Origin: JBGSUZ01 sp963677505
GTDB lineage: Bacteria; Bacillota; Clostridia; Peptostreptococcales; Acidaminobacteraceae
Length of the DNA: 40,483 nucleotides
NCBI GenBank assembly: GCA_963677505.2
Contig: CAXXWB010000019.1
Span: 1-40,483, forward strand
Direction: 5' to 3'
The position numbers and the translations under genes are program-made. This document shows, piece by piece, positions 33,126-40,483 of this stretch (position 1 is its first letter; the number at the start of each line of letters is the position of its first letter). The notes under the pieces are model-generated. The model did no database searches. It saw nothing but the letters and a program-made list of their open reading frames with translations, and had not been told where the DNA came from.

Positions 33126-33559
33126 TTTTTACATTTGCTGCATATCCCATAAAATTTTAATTTATGGTCCTTGATTTGAAAATCAAATTCAGTTTCAATT
33201 CGTCTTTCTAAATCTTCAAGTAAATCGTCGACAACCTCTAAAATATCACCGCAATTTGAACAAATCAAATGGTGATGTTGATGGTCATCTTCATGAATAT
33301 TAAGTTCATAACGCACACAGCCATCGTCTATGTTGATTTTAGACAACACATCCAGATCACTCAACAAAAGCAATGTTCTATAAACAGTTGCAAGGCCTAT
33401 ATCAGGGCAATCCTTGCGCACGATATCATAAATATCTTCTGTGCTAAGATGTTTGCCCTGATTGGCCATAACCACGTCTAAAATAGCTTTTCTTTGAGGT
33501 GTGAGCTTATAACCCTTATTTTTTAGTTTTTCTTTTAAGGTATCAAAAGACATTTCCAT
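33116..33559 (-). CDS. Fur-family metal/peroxide regulator
   Basis: This is a winged-helix repressor of iron uptake (Fur), zinc uptake (Zur) or peroxide defence (PerR); the subtype cannot be fixed from sequence alone. The 147 residues show KNKGYKLTPQRKAILDVV, the recognition helix region DIGLATVYRTLLLLSDLDVL, the metal-site stretch EDDHQHHHLICSNCGDI with CxxC, and a second CxxC in GICSKCKKTL (structural zinc). The start MEMSFDTLKE follows GAGGTG. Its position after DUF1292 in the alaS cluster is common in Clostridia. A terminator overlaps its 3' end, reducing read-through into rnj. Confidence 0.92.
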   Translation of the reverse strand: MEMSFDTLKEKLKNKGYKLTPQRKAILDVVMANQGKHLSTEDIYDIVRKDCPDIGLATVYRTLLLLSDLDVLSKINIDDGCVRYELNIHEDDHQHHHLICSNCGDILEVVDDLLEDLERRIETEFDFQIKDHKLKFYGICSKCKKTL

Positions 33560-33582
33560 GAGGGCACCTCTTTAAGAATGTT

Positions 33583-33849
33583 TTATTGCTCTACTTCACT
33601 TTCCATTTGATCTAAAAGATCTTCATAAGCTTGTGCAACTCTGTCAAACTCATCATCATCTTCAATGAATTCAAATAAGAACTCTTCATTTTCAGTTTCT
33701 TGCATTCTGTAAACAACTGCTTCTTCTGAACCATCAAGTGGTAAAAGAACAGCATATTCTTTTTCTTCTAATGAGAATGTAAACACAACTTCATGTTCTA
33801 ATTCATTACCTTCTTCATCTACTAATACTACGATATTTTCTTCGTTCAT
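33583..33849 (-). CDS. DUF1292 (YrzB-like) protein
   Basis: This small acidic protein of unknown function is widespread in Firmicutes. The 88 residues begin MNEENIVVLVDEEGNELEHEVVFTFSLEEKEYAVLLPLD, the family's conserved beta-rich core, followed by a Glu/Asp-rich end (FEFIEDDDEFDRVAQAYEDLLDQ). It is placed between ruvX/yqgF and fur. In Bacillus the same three genes (yrzL, yrrK, yrzB) follow alaS, so gene order supports the call. AGAGGTGC precedes the ATG. Confidence 0.92.
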   Translation of the reverse strand: MNEENIVVLVDEEGNELEHEVVFTFSLEEKEYAVLLPLDGSEEAVVYRMQETENEEFLFEFIEDDDEFDRVAQAYEDLLDQMESEVEQ

Positions 33850-33895
33850 TTGAGCACCTCTTCTAAATTATAATTGTAGTTTATGCAAATCCGAA

Positions 33896-34342
33896 CTAAC
33901 GGTTTTGACTAACGGAATCCAGATAGCCCTGCAAAATATATCCTGCAGCCACTGTATCGATAACGTCTTTGCGCTTTTTTCTGCTGACATCTGCACTAAT
34001 GAGCATTTTTTCAGCCGCTACAGTTGTCAGACGTTCATCCCACATAATGATTTCTATCTGTCTATTTTTTATTCTATCAGAATATCTCAACTTTTTCTCA
34101 AGTTTTTGTGAAAAAGCCAAAGTCTTTTCGCCTTGAGGACCAACAGTGCCGTTCATGTTTTTAGGAAAACCCACAACAATTTTGTCAACATCCTGTTCGA
34201 CGATGATATCTACCAAACGGTCTATATCTTCCTTGATGGATATTCTTCTCAGTGTTTCTCTACCCTGAGCCGTAATGTGCAATAAGTCGCTGAGAGCAAC
34301 ACCAATGGTTGCATCACCAACGTCAAGTCCCATATATCTCAT
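33896..34342 (-). CDS. YqgF/RuvX-family nuclease (16S rRNA processing or Holliday junction)
   Basis: This is an RNase H-fold protein; YqgF in E. coli takes part in pre-16S rRNA 5' end maturation and the family is also proposed as a Holliday junction resolvase. The 148 residues show MRYMGLDVGDATIGVALSD with the first catalytic Asp, IVVGFPKNMNGTVGPQG with the conserved Pro-Lys/Asn, and WDERLTTVAAEKMLI with Asp and Glu. KKRKDVIDTVAAGYILQGYL follows near the end, with the last Asp. It begins nine bases after ireB. Confidence 0.94.
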   Translation of the reverse strand: MRYMGLDVGDATIGVALSDLLHITAQGRETLRRISIKEDIDRLVDIIVEQDVDKIVVGFPKNMNGTVGPQGEKTLAFSQKLEKKLRYSDRIKNRQIEIIMWDERLTTVAAEKMLISADVSRKKRKDVIDTVAAGYILQGYLDSVSQNR

Positions 34343-34351
34343 TATTTCTCC

Positions 34352-34603
34352 TTAATCTAAGTTGCGATCCAAATAAAATCTTAAAAGTTCTTCTAAAATT
34401 TCATCTCTTTCGACGCGGCGAATCATTTTTCTTGCATCATTGTGTGTTGTAATATAAGTTGGATCTCCAGATAAAAGATAGCCAATCATCTGGTTTACAG
34501 GGTGGTAACCCTTTTCTTTTAATGCATTGTAGACAAACTTGAGAATTTCTTTACGTTCATCTGATTGCTGTTGATCTACATTAAATTTCATTGTTTTGTC
34601 CAT
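34352..34603 (-). CDS. ireB: IreB (UPF0297, YrzL) regulator
   Basis: IreB is a small substrate of the IreK serine/threonine kinase that modulates cephalosporin tolerance in Enterococcus; its role elsewhere is unknown. The 83-residue protein has the conserved LKFVYNALKEKGYHPVNQMIGYLLSGDPTYITTHNDARKMIRRVERDEILEELLRFYL. The start is set at ATG 34603, eight bases after GGGAGG, giving MDKTMKFNVD as in homologues (the N-terminal Thr is the phosphorylation target in Enterococcus). The ATG at 34624 overlaps the ribosome site. It follows alaS by 52 bases. Confidence 0.94.
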   Translation of the reverse strand: MDKTMKFNVDQQQSDERKEILKFVYNALKEKGYHPVNQMIGYLLSGDPTYITTHNDARKMIRRVERDEILEELLRFYLDRNLD

Positions 34604-34655
34604 AGGTTTGTCCTCCCTTTTCAATCAGTATACCCACTTCATTGGTGGAAATACA

Positions 34656-37289
34656 CTAAATTTTTTCAACGAGTGCAAATGTTTCGTTGAGGGCTGCGTC
34701 AATTTTTGATGGATCTTTACCACCAGCTTGAGCCATATTCGGTTTGCCACCACCACCGCCGCCAGCGATTTTAGCAACTTCCTTGATAATATTTCCTGCG
34801 TGAGCCCCTTTATTTACCGCATCTTGACCTGCCATAACCAATAAAAGCACCTTGTCATCGTTGACACCACCTAAGGTAATGACTGCATTTTCAAGTTTGT
34901 CCTTGATTTTGTCTCCAAGATCTTTCAAAATATCAATTTCTACACCGTCAAGACGAGCAGCAACTACATTAAATCCATTGATCTCGCGTTTTTGGTCTAT
35001 CCATTCCTGAATATTGCCAGAAGCTGCTTTCTTCTTAATGTCATCGTAGTCTTTTTGGAGCTTTCTGTAATCGTTGAAAAGTTGTTCAACCTTAGTATCT
35101 GCATCCATTGTAGCAATTTTTAAAGTTGCAGCAATGTTTTCGACTTTTTCTTCATAAACATTTAACTTTTCAAAGACCGATCTGCCTGTAATGGCTTCGA
35201 TTCTTCTAACACCTGCTGCCACACCTGCTTCACTGACAATTTTAAACATGCCCACTTCAGCTGTATTGTTAAGGTGAGTCCCACCACAAAGTTCCATGGA
35301 GAAATCGCCCATTTTAACAACGCGCACCTCGTTACCATATTTTTCACCAAAGAGTGCCATTGCACCCATTTTTCTAGCTTCATCGATACTGGTATTAATC
35401 ACTTCAATATCTGAAGGATCAAAAATTTGGTTATTAACAATGTGTTCTATCTTTCTAATTTCTTCTCCGCTAAGGGATTGGAAATGAGTGAAGTCAAATC
35501 TTAGGCGCTTGTCATCCACTTGAGAACCCGCTTGCTCAACATGGTCTCCCAATACCATTCGGAGCGCTTTTTGAAGCAAATGGGTTGCACTATGGTTTCT
35601 GGCAATGTCTAATCTTCTGCTGCGGTCAACTTGTGACTCAACTGTCATGCCAACCTTAAGGCTGCCTTTAGTGATTTTGCCTATGTGTATGATCGTGCCA
35701 TTATTACCTTTACGAACATCACTGACTTTCATTTCAAAGTCATCAGCAACTAAGGTACCATGGTCACCAACTTGACCGCCACCTTCAGGATACATAACGG
35801 TTTGGTCCAAAACAACTCTAACTTTCATACCAGCAAAAGCTTCTTGAAGGAGTTTAGAATCATCTGCCATAGCAAGTACAGAACCTTCAGTTTTAAATCT
35901 CCAATAGCCTGTAAATTCAGAGGTGATGTCCTTTGAAAGAGTTGAAAATGCATCCTCTTCCCACGCTAAGTCATCGCCATCGCCTCTTGCCGATCTGGCA
36001 CGGTCTCTTTGAGCAGTCATTTCATTGGTAAAAGCTTCTTCATCGACGGTCATTTCTTTTTCTTCCAAAATTTCTTTTGTCAGATCAAGTGGGAAACCGT
36101 ATGTGTCATAGAGTTTGAAAGCGTGTTCCCCTGAAAGAACTTTGCTGCCAGAGGCTTCCAGCTCTCCAATATATTCTACTAGAATATTAAGACCTTGGTC
36201 GATGGTTTGTTGGAAACGATCTTCTTCAATCTCAATAATTTTCTTAATATAGTCATGACGTTTTACCAAATCTGGATAAGCTTCTCCAGAAACTTTCACA
36301 ACAGCTTCCACTAAATCTTTCAGGAAAGCGCCTTCAATGCCTAAAATCTTTCCATGTCTTGCCGCTCTTCTAAGGAGTCTTCTAAGAATATAGCCTCTAC
36401 CTTCATTGTTTGGCATAATACCGTCGCAAACCATAAAGCTAACTGCTCTAATATGGTCTGTAATGATTCTAATAGAAATATCTTGTTTATGATCTTCGCC
36501 ATAGGTTTTGCCTGACATGCGACAAATTTCTTCTAAGATAAAACGAATGGTGTCAATTTCGAAGATGCTATCAACCTCTTGAAGAATGCATGCAATTCTT
36601 TCAAGGCCCATGCCTGTATCGATGTTTTTCTTAGCCAGGGGGTGATATTCACCTTGATCGTCTCTATCAAACTGGGTAAAAACGTGGTTCCAGAATTCTA
36701 AGTAACGCTCACAATCACAACCAGGACGGCAATTTGGATCGTCACAACCAAATTTTTCACCACGGTCAAAATAGATTTCAGAACATGGACCGCAAGGACC
36801 TGTTCCAATTTCCCAAAAATTATCTTTCTTACCAAGTCTAGTGATGCGCTCTTCTGGAATACCAATTTCATCTCTCCAAATAGCAAAAGCTTCATCATCT
36901 TCTTCATAAACTGTTGGCCATAATTTATCTGGGTCTAGTTTAAGTTCATTTAATATAAAATCCCAGCCATAGCGGACAGTCTCTTTTTTAAAGTAATCTC
37001 CAAACGAGAAGTTTCCAAGCATTTCAAAGAATGTGGCATGGCGAGAGGTGTAGCCTACATTTTCTATATCGCCTGTACGGATACATTTTTGACAAGTTGC
37101 CATTCTTGGTTTTGGAGGCACTTCAAGACCCATAAAATAATTTTTAAGCGGTGCCATGCCTGCCCCAATTAGAAGCAATGATTTATCGTTTTGTGGTACG
37201 AGGGAGTAACTGGCTTCAACATGGTGGTCTCTTTCTTCATAAAATTTTAAAAAACGTGATCGGATTTCATTTAAGCCCATTTTTTCCAT
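34656..37289 (-). CDS. alaS: Alanyl-tRNA synthetase
   Basis: AlaS charges tRNA-Ala and edits mischarged Ser and Gly. The 877-residue protein starts MEKMGLNEIRSRFLKFYEERDHHV (class II catalytic core with FTNAGM-like region LLIGAGMAPLKNYF) and has a GTGPCGPCSEIYFD loop. The editing domain shows HSATHLLQKAL and CGGTHLNNTAEVG, the two zinc-binding motifs. The C-terminal glycine-rich GGGGGGKPNMAQAGGKD segment belongs to the C-Ala domain. The start at 37289 follows AGGAGG; a longer open frame upstream runs into the T-box leader and is not coding. Expression is controlled by the T-box. Confidence 0.97.
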   Translation of the reverse strand: MEKMGLNEIRSRFLKFYEERDHHVEASYSLVPQNDKSLLLIGAGMAPLKNYFMGLEVPPKPRMATCQKCIRTGDIENVGYTSRHATFFEMLGNFSFGDYFKKETVRYGWDFILNELKLDPDKLWPTVYEEDDEAFAIWRDEIGIPEERITRLGKKDNFWEIGTGPCGPCSEIYFDRGEKFGCDDPNCRPGCDCERYLEFWNHVFTQFDRDDQGEYHPLAKKNIDTGMGLERIACILQEVDSIFEIDTIRFILEEICRMSGKTYGEDHKQDISIRIITDHIRAVSFMVCDGIMPNNEGRGYILRRLLRRAARHGKILGIEGAFLKDLVEAVVKVSGEAYPDLVKRHDYIKKIIEIEEDRFQQTIDQGLNILVEYIGELEASGSKVLSGEHAFKLYDTYGFPLDLTKEILEEKEMTVDEEAFTNEMTAQRDRARSARGDGDDLAWEEDAFSTLSKDITSEFTGYWRFKTEGSVLAMADDSKLLQEAFAGMKVRVVLDQTVMYPEGGGQVGDHGTLVADDFEMKVSDVRKGNNGTIIHIGKITKGSLKVGMTVESQVDRSRRLDIARNHSATHLLQKALRMVLGDHVEQAGSQVDDKRLRFDFTHFQSLSGEEIRKIEHIVNNQIFDPSDIEVINTSIDEARKMGAMALFGEKYGNEVRVVKMGDFSMELCGGTHLNNTAEVGMFKIVSEAGVAAGVRRIEAITGRSVFEKLNVYEEKVENIAATLKIATMDADTKVEQLFNDYRKLQKDYDDIKKKAASGNIQEWIDQKREINGFNVVAARLDGVEIDILKDLGDKIKDKLENAVITLGGVNDDKVLLLVMAGQDAVNKGAHAGNIIKEVAKIAGGGGGGKPNMAQAGGKDPSKIDAALNETFALVEKI

Positions 37290-37325
37290 TTTATCGCCTC
37301 CTGTTTTTTTCTTGTTTTTTTCATC

Positions 37326-37560
37326 AAAAAAACCCCTTGGCATCAGTGCAATAGGGACGAGCATAGCCCGCGGTACCACCCTATTTATCGATCGATCACT
37401 CAAGAGGTTTAAATAAACCAGACTGATAACGTTAGTCGACGCTCGGCTTTTGGCCAAGAGCTCTGAAGTAGCTTCATAGATTGTGTGACCTTGCACCGAC
37501 AGTCACTCTCTGAGATTAATCTAGTACTCGTCTTCATCGTAGCTGTTTCTCTATTTGCCT
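37326..37560 (-). promoter_or_regulatory. T-box riboswitch, alanine specific
   Basis: This leader RNA senses uncharged tRNA-Ala. The conserved T-box AGGGUGGUACCGCGG is at 37368-37382. In stem I the AGAGAGUG motif is followed by a specifier loop with GCU (Ala) at 37470-37472, inside GAAGCUACUUC. The terminator pairs CCCU with AGGG near 37333-37356 and ends in seven U (37326-37332), 37 bases before the alaS start. Uncharged tRNA would pair with UGG of the T-box and favour read-through. The 320-base gap between alaS and mnmA is filled by this element and its promoter. Confidence 0.95.
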
Positions 37561-37571
37561 ATATTAGAAAT

Positions 37572-37600
37572 AGTATATCAGAAAATGGTTGAAAAACCAA
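37572..37600 (-). promoter_or_regulatory. Promoter of the alaS T-box transcript
   Basis: The -10 TATACT (37572-37577) is preceded by TGA, an extended -10. The -35 TTGGTT (37595-37600) is weak, with a 17-bp spacer. It starts immediately after the mnmA stop. Confidence 0.65.
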
Positions 37601-37610
37601 TAAAAAATCG

Positions 37611-38714
37611 TTATTTGATTGCAGAAACAATTGTAGCCCCACCAATCATATAATCTTCTGTATAGAAAACAACCGCTTGACCAGGGGTAACTGCCCTTTG
37701 CTTCTGTTCTAAAAAGTCTACTCGAATTTGACCATTTTCTAGAGGTGACACCTTCGCCTTAGCCACTTGTGCTGAATATCTGATCTTTGCAAAAACCTCA
37801 ATTGGTTCTTCCAATGTATCAAAAGGCATAAAGTTGACTAGGTCTGCAATGAGTCCTGAAGAGAACACATCATCATTGGTCCCTATGATCACTTGATTCT
37901 TTTCTGCAATAATTTGAGTCACGTAACCAGGGTGTCCCAAGGATAAATTTAGTCCTTTTCGCTGTCCCACGGTATAGTGAACAATACCTTTGTGCTTGCC
38001 TATGACTTTTCCATCTTGATCGATGAAATCGCCACCCACAATAGGCTCATTAATATTTTCGGAAAGAAATCTTCCATAATTGTCATCTGGAATAAAGCAA
38101 ATTTCTTGACTGTCTCCCTTGGAACCTACGTGCACATCGAAGGAAGAAGCAATAGCTCTCACCTCTTCTTTGGAATGGAACTCACCAAGGGGCATGAGAA
38201 CGTGTTTCAATTGTTCTTGAGTCAAATTGTAAATGGCATAAGTTTGATCTTTACGCTGTTCTTCTGACTTTCGAACCAAGTATCTGTCCGTAGCTTCATT
38301 ATACTCCACTTTAGCATAGTGACCTGTGGCTACCCAATAAGCACCAAGTTCATGGGCTTTTTTAAGAAGCGCATCAAATTTAACGTATTTATTACAGGCA
38401 ATACACGGATTTGGCGTTCTGCCCATTTTGTAGTCGTTTACAAAGTAATCGATCACATTTTTTTTAAATATTTCTTTGAAATTCACCACATAAAAAGGAA
38501 TGCCAATTTTTTCAGCAACGCGTCTGGCATCATTTACAGACGACAACGAGCAACAGCCCCCTTCAATTTCTACATAGTCAGGATCATCAGAATCCCATAA
38601 TTTCATAGTAACCCCAATGACATCGTAACCCTGTTGCTTAAGCAAATAAGCCGCTGCTGTACTATCTACGCCGCCACTCATTCCTACTACTACTTTTTTC
38701 TTGTCTAGTAACAT
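37611..38714 (-). CDS. mnmA: tRNA-specific 2-thiouridylase MnmA
   Basis: MnmA puts sulfur on U34 of tRNA-Lys, -Glu and -Gln. The 367-residue protein has the PP-loop VVVGMSGGVDSTAAAYLL, the first catalytic Cys in NPCIACNKYVKF and the second in DSQEICFIPDDNYG, then the central domain with YTVGQRKGLNLSLG and a C-terminal beta-barrel (TPGQAVVFYTEDYMIGGATI). It lies downstream of iscU and iscS, whose product supplies the persulfide sulfur. A hairpin terminator separates it from iscU, so co-transcription is only partial. Confidence 0.97.
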   Translation of the reverse strand: MLLDKKKVVVGMSGGVDSTAAAYLLKQQGYDVIGVTMKLWDSDDPDYVEIEGGCCSLSSVNDARRVAEKIGIPFYVVNFKEIFKKNVIDYFVNDYKMGRTPNPCIACNKYVKFDALLKKAHELGAYWVATGHYAKVEYNEATDRYLVRKSEEQRKDQTYAIYNLTQEQLKHVLMPLGEFHSKEEVRAIASSFDVHVGSKGDSQEICFIPDDNYGRFLSENINEPIVGGDFIDQDGKVIGKHKGIVHYTVGQRKGLNLSLGHPGYVTQIIAEKNQVIIGTNDDVFSSGLIADLVNFMPFDTLEEPIEVFAKIRYSAQVAKAKVSPLENGQIRVDFLEQKQRAVTPGQAVVFYTEDYMIGGATIVSAIK

Positions 38715-38795
38715 TTTTTCAACAACCTTTCATTTATAGGCCTTGTTTGTTTACAAAACCTTAGTATAAGCGATGTGAAAGATCGCATACCTACA

Positions 38796-38824
38796 TAAAA
38801 AGAAGAGCTATACTCAGCTCTCCT
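38796..38824 (-). terminator. Terminator after iscU
   Basis: AGAGCT/AGCTCT with a GAGTAT loop, extended by weak flanking pairs, is followed by a T-run on the minus strand between iscU and mnmA. Confidence 0.7.
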
Positions 38825-38855
38825 CAATTTTATCATAAATGATTTTAAAAGACGA

Positions 38856-39305
38856 CTACAGTTCGTCTTCCTCTCCGTGATCGTGGTGATCATCATCTGA
38901 ATCTGGATCAAAGCCTGCAAGACCTTCATAAGTCTTGTCATTTTTTGTTGCATAGTCATAGATTGCCGCTTTAATGGCTTGTTCTGCAAGAACTGAACAG
39001 TGCAACTTCACGGTTGGAAGTCCGCCTAATTCGTTGACAACTTGCTTATTGGTTAGTGCTAAAGCTTCATCTACCGTTTTTCCTTTAATGAGCTCAGTTG
39101 AAACACTTGAAGATGCAATTGCTGAACCACAGCCAAATGTTTTAAATTTAACATCTGTAATCACATCATTATCAATGGTCAAATAAATTCTCATAATATC
39201 GCCACATTTAGCGTTGCCAACTTCACCCACACCTGATGGATTTTCAATTTCCCCAACATTTCTAGGATTTGTAAAATGATCCATTACCGTTTCTGTATAT
39301 AGCAT
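38856..39305 (-). CDS. iscU: Fe-S cluster scaffold IscU/NifU N-terminal type
   Basis: This is the scaffold on which Fe-S clusters are built before transfer. The 149 residues show the ligands Cys34 (NAKCGD, with Asp36), Cys59 (KTFGCGSAIASSS) and Cys103 (KLHCSVLAEQAIKAAI). The C-terminal tail DPDSDDDHHDHGEEDEL is unusually acidic and His-rich, not part of the core fold, and could bind metal. It starts 23 bases after iscS, whose persulfide it receives. There is no iscR or iscA in view. The gene order iscS-iscU-mnmA is common in Clostridia. Confidence 0.94.
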   Translation of the reverse strand: MLYTETVMDHFTNPRNVGEIENPSGVGEVGNAKCGDIMRIYLTIDNDVITDVKFKTFGCGSAIASSSVSTELIKGKTVDEALALTNKQVVNELGGLPTVKLHCSVLAEQAIKAAIYDYATKNDKTYEGLAGFDPDSDDDHHDHGEEDEL

Positions 39306-39327
39306 TGGAATACCCTCCCTAAATGAA

Positions 39328-40483
39328 TTACTTTTTAGTCACTTTGTCGTATAGTGGTGAATAACTTCTTAATCTTGCAACAATTTCAATCAATTTCTCA
39401 ATGGTGTAGTCTACATCTTCTTCTGTAGTAAAATCACCAACGGTCAATCTGAGTGAACCGTGGGCTATCTCATGCGGTAAACCTATTGCCATAAGAACAT
39501 GAGAAGGGTCTAACGAGCCTGATGTACAAGCGGAACCACTTGAACCTGCTATACCGACTAAGTCTAAGCTTAGAAGCAAAGATTCGCCTTCAATGAATTC
39601 AAAACAAACGTTTACATTGCCAGGGTGACGCATCGTCTTATGACCGTTGAGTTTAACGTATGGAATCTTTTCAAGAATGCCTTCCATCAAACGGTTACGC
39701 AAAGTTTCTAAATGCTGTACATGGGTGTCAAAATTCTCAGAGGCCATTTCTACAGCCTTTGCAAAGCCCATAATGCCAGAAACATTTTCTGTCCCAGCTC
39801 TTCTTTTACGTTCTTGTGCGCCACCTTCAATAAGGTTTTTAATACGAATCCCTTTTTTGATGTAGAGTGCGCCAATCCCTTTAGGTCCATATATTTTATG
39901 AGATGACATACTCATGGCATCTATATTCATCTCTTTAACATCTAATTTAATATTGCCAAGGGCCTGAACGGCATCTGTATGGAAAATAACGCCTTTAGAC
40001 TTAGCAAGAGCACCAATTTCAGCAAGTGGTAATACAGTGCCTATCTCATTATTAACTGCCATAATAGTAATCAGTACTGTGGTATCTTTGATTGCAGCCT
40101 CCAGAGCCTTTAAATCAATCATACCGTCGCCATCTACAGGAAGGTATGTAATTTCAAAGCCTTCTTTCGCTAATGCTTCGCAAGTATGAAGTACAGCGTG
40201 GTGCTCAATGGTTGTGGTTATAATGTGATTGCCCTTAGCTTTATTAGCATAAGCAATCCCTCTGATAGCCCAGTTGTCTGATTCACTACCACCACCAGTG
40301 AAGTAAATTTCATCGGTAGAAGCGTTTAAAAAGTTAGCAACAGTTTCTCTCGCTTTGGTGATACTATTCTTCGCATCTCTACCAAAACCATGAATACTTG
40401 ACGGGTTGCCAAATATTTCTGTAAAATAAGGTAGCATTTCGTCTACGACCTGTTGTTTAACAGGTGTTGTTGCAGAGTAGTCC
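39328..40483 (-). CDS. iscS: Cysteine desulfurase IscS/NifS, 5' end beyond window
   Basis: This PLP enzyme takes sulfur from cysteine as a persulfide for IscU and MnmA. The gene enters from the right edge: codons before the ATG at 40437 read DYSATTPVKQQVVDE, the conserved start of the family, so that ATG is internal and about five to eight residues are missing. Motifs are GNPSSIHGFGRDAK, FTGGGSESDNWAIRG, TTTIEHHAVLHTCE, FHTDAVQALGNI, the PLP Lys in MSSHKIYGPKGIGALY, RRAGTENVSG and the active-site loop GSSGSACTSGSLDPSHVL with the persulfide Cys. It heads the operon with iscU. Confidence 0.96.
   Translation of the reverse strand, partial: DYSATTPVKQQVVDEMLPYFTEIFGNPSSIHGFGRDAKNSITKARETVANFLNASTDEIYFTGGGSESDNWAIRGIAYANKAKGNHIITTTIEHHAVLHTCEALAKEGFEITYLPVDGDGMIDLKALEAAIKDTTVLITIMAVNNEIGTVLPLAEIGALAKSKGVIFHTDAVQALGNIKLDVKEMNIDAMSMSSHKIYGPKGIGALYIKKGIRIKNLIEGGAQERKRRAGTENVSGIMGFAKAVEMASENFDTHVQHLETLRNRLMEGILEKIPYVKLNGHKTMRHPGNVNVCFEFIEGESLLLSLDLVGIAGSSGSACTSGSLDPSHVLMAIGLPHEIAHGSLRLTVGDFTTEEDVDYTIEKLIEIVARLRSYSPLYDKVTKK

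Noticed and set aside
37290..37496. N-terminal extension of alaS
   Set aside because: The open frame runs through the T-box and its terminator; a strong AGGAGG site and canonical protein start lie at 37289.
37586..37599. Small hairpin TGGTT/AACCA after mnmA as terminator
   Set aside because: Only five base pairs with no T-run after it on the minus strand; it overlaps the alaS -35.

Overview
The window reads as a low-GC Clostridia chromosome (Firmicutes). Supporting signs are an alaS T-box leader, Spo0A, ComFB, IreB, Asp23, a CD1247-type zinc-ribbon protein, AGGAGG-type ribosome sites and several TTG starts. It may lie near the Fusibacter/Acidaminobacter part of Peptostreptococcales, but that is a guess from gene order. 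All but one of about 41 genes lie on the minus strand, so operons read from high to low coordinates. I found no tRNA, rRNA, insertion sequence, prophage or CRISPR array.

Layout from left to right. (1) 1-5.8 kb holds the 5' end of scpA and a drug-efflux operon (marR, two ABC half-transporters, HlyD-type adaptor). This stretch carries at least 15 frame breaks, nearly all readable as single-base deletions, while promoter, operator, ribosome sites, overlapping start/stops and terminator are intact. (2) 5.9-11 kb: a rubrerythrin-like protein, then nucleoside salvage (pdp, punA, deoB) led by xerD. (3) 11-15.2 kb: argR, recN, spo0A and a membrane diguanylate cyclase; spoIVB, usually between recN and spo0A, is absent. 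(4) 15.4-22.7 kb: tlyA, dxs, a DUF212 membrane protein, ispA, xseB, xseA (with an in-frame TAG), a TsaD/Kae1-like paralogue, nusB and asp23. (5) 22.8-24.9 kb: a Cys/Asp-tailed zinc-ribbon protein, efp, aroK and comFB. (6) 24.9-27.7 kb: a 37-codon membrane ORF, pilT, and the only plus-strand gene, a bitopic membrane protein with a lysozyme-like outer domain. (7) 27.8-37.6 kb: the alaS-ireB-ruvX-DUF1292-fur-rnj-mltG-trmR-U32-udk block known from Bacillus and Clostridia. (8) 37.6-40.5 kb: mnmA, iscU and iscS, which together supply sulfur for tRNA thiolation and Fe-S clusters.

The most interesting points are the pilus/c-di-GMP neighbourhood (pilT with a small membrane ORF, ComFB, and a divergent membrane peptidoglycan-hydrolase-like protein, with a diguanylate cyclase after spo0A), the missing spoIVB, the amber codon in xseA, the extreme Cys/Asp tail of the 159-residue protein, and two intercistronic hairpins that both carry a GAAA loop and lack a U-tract. 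Nothing here is clearly a wholly new system.
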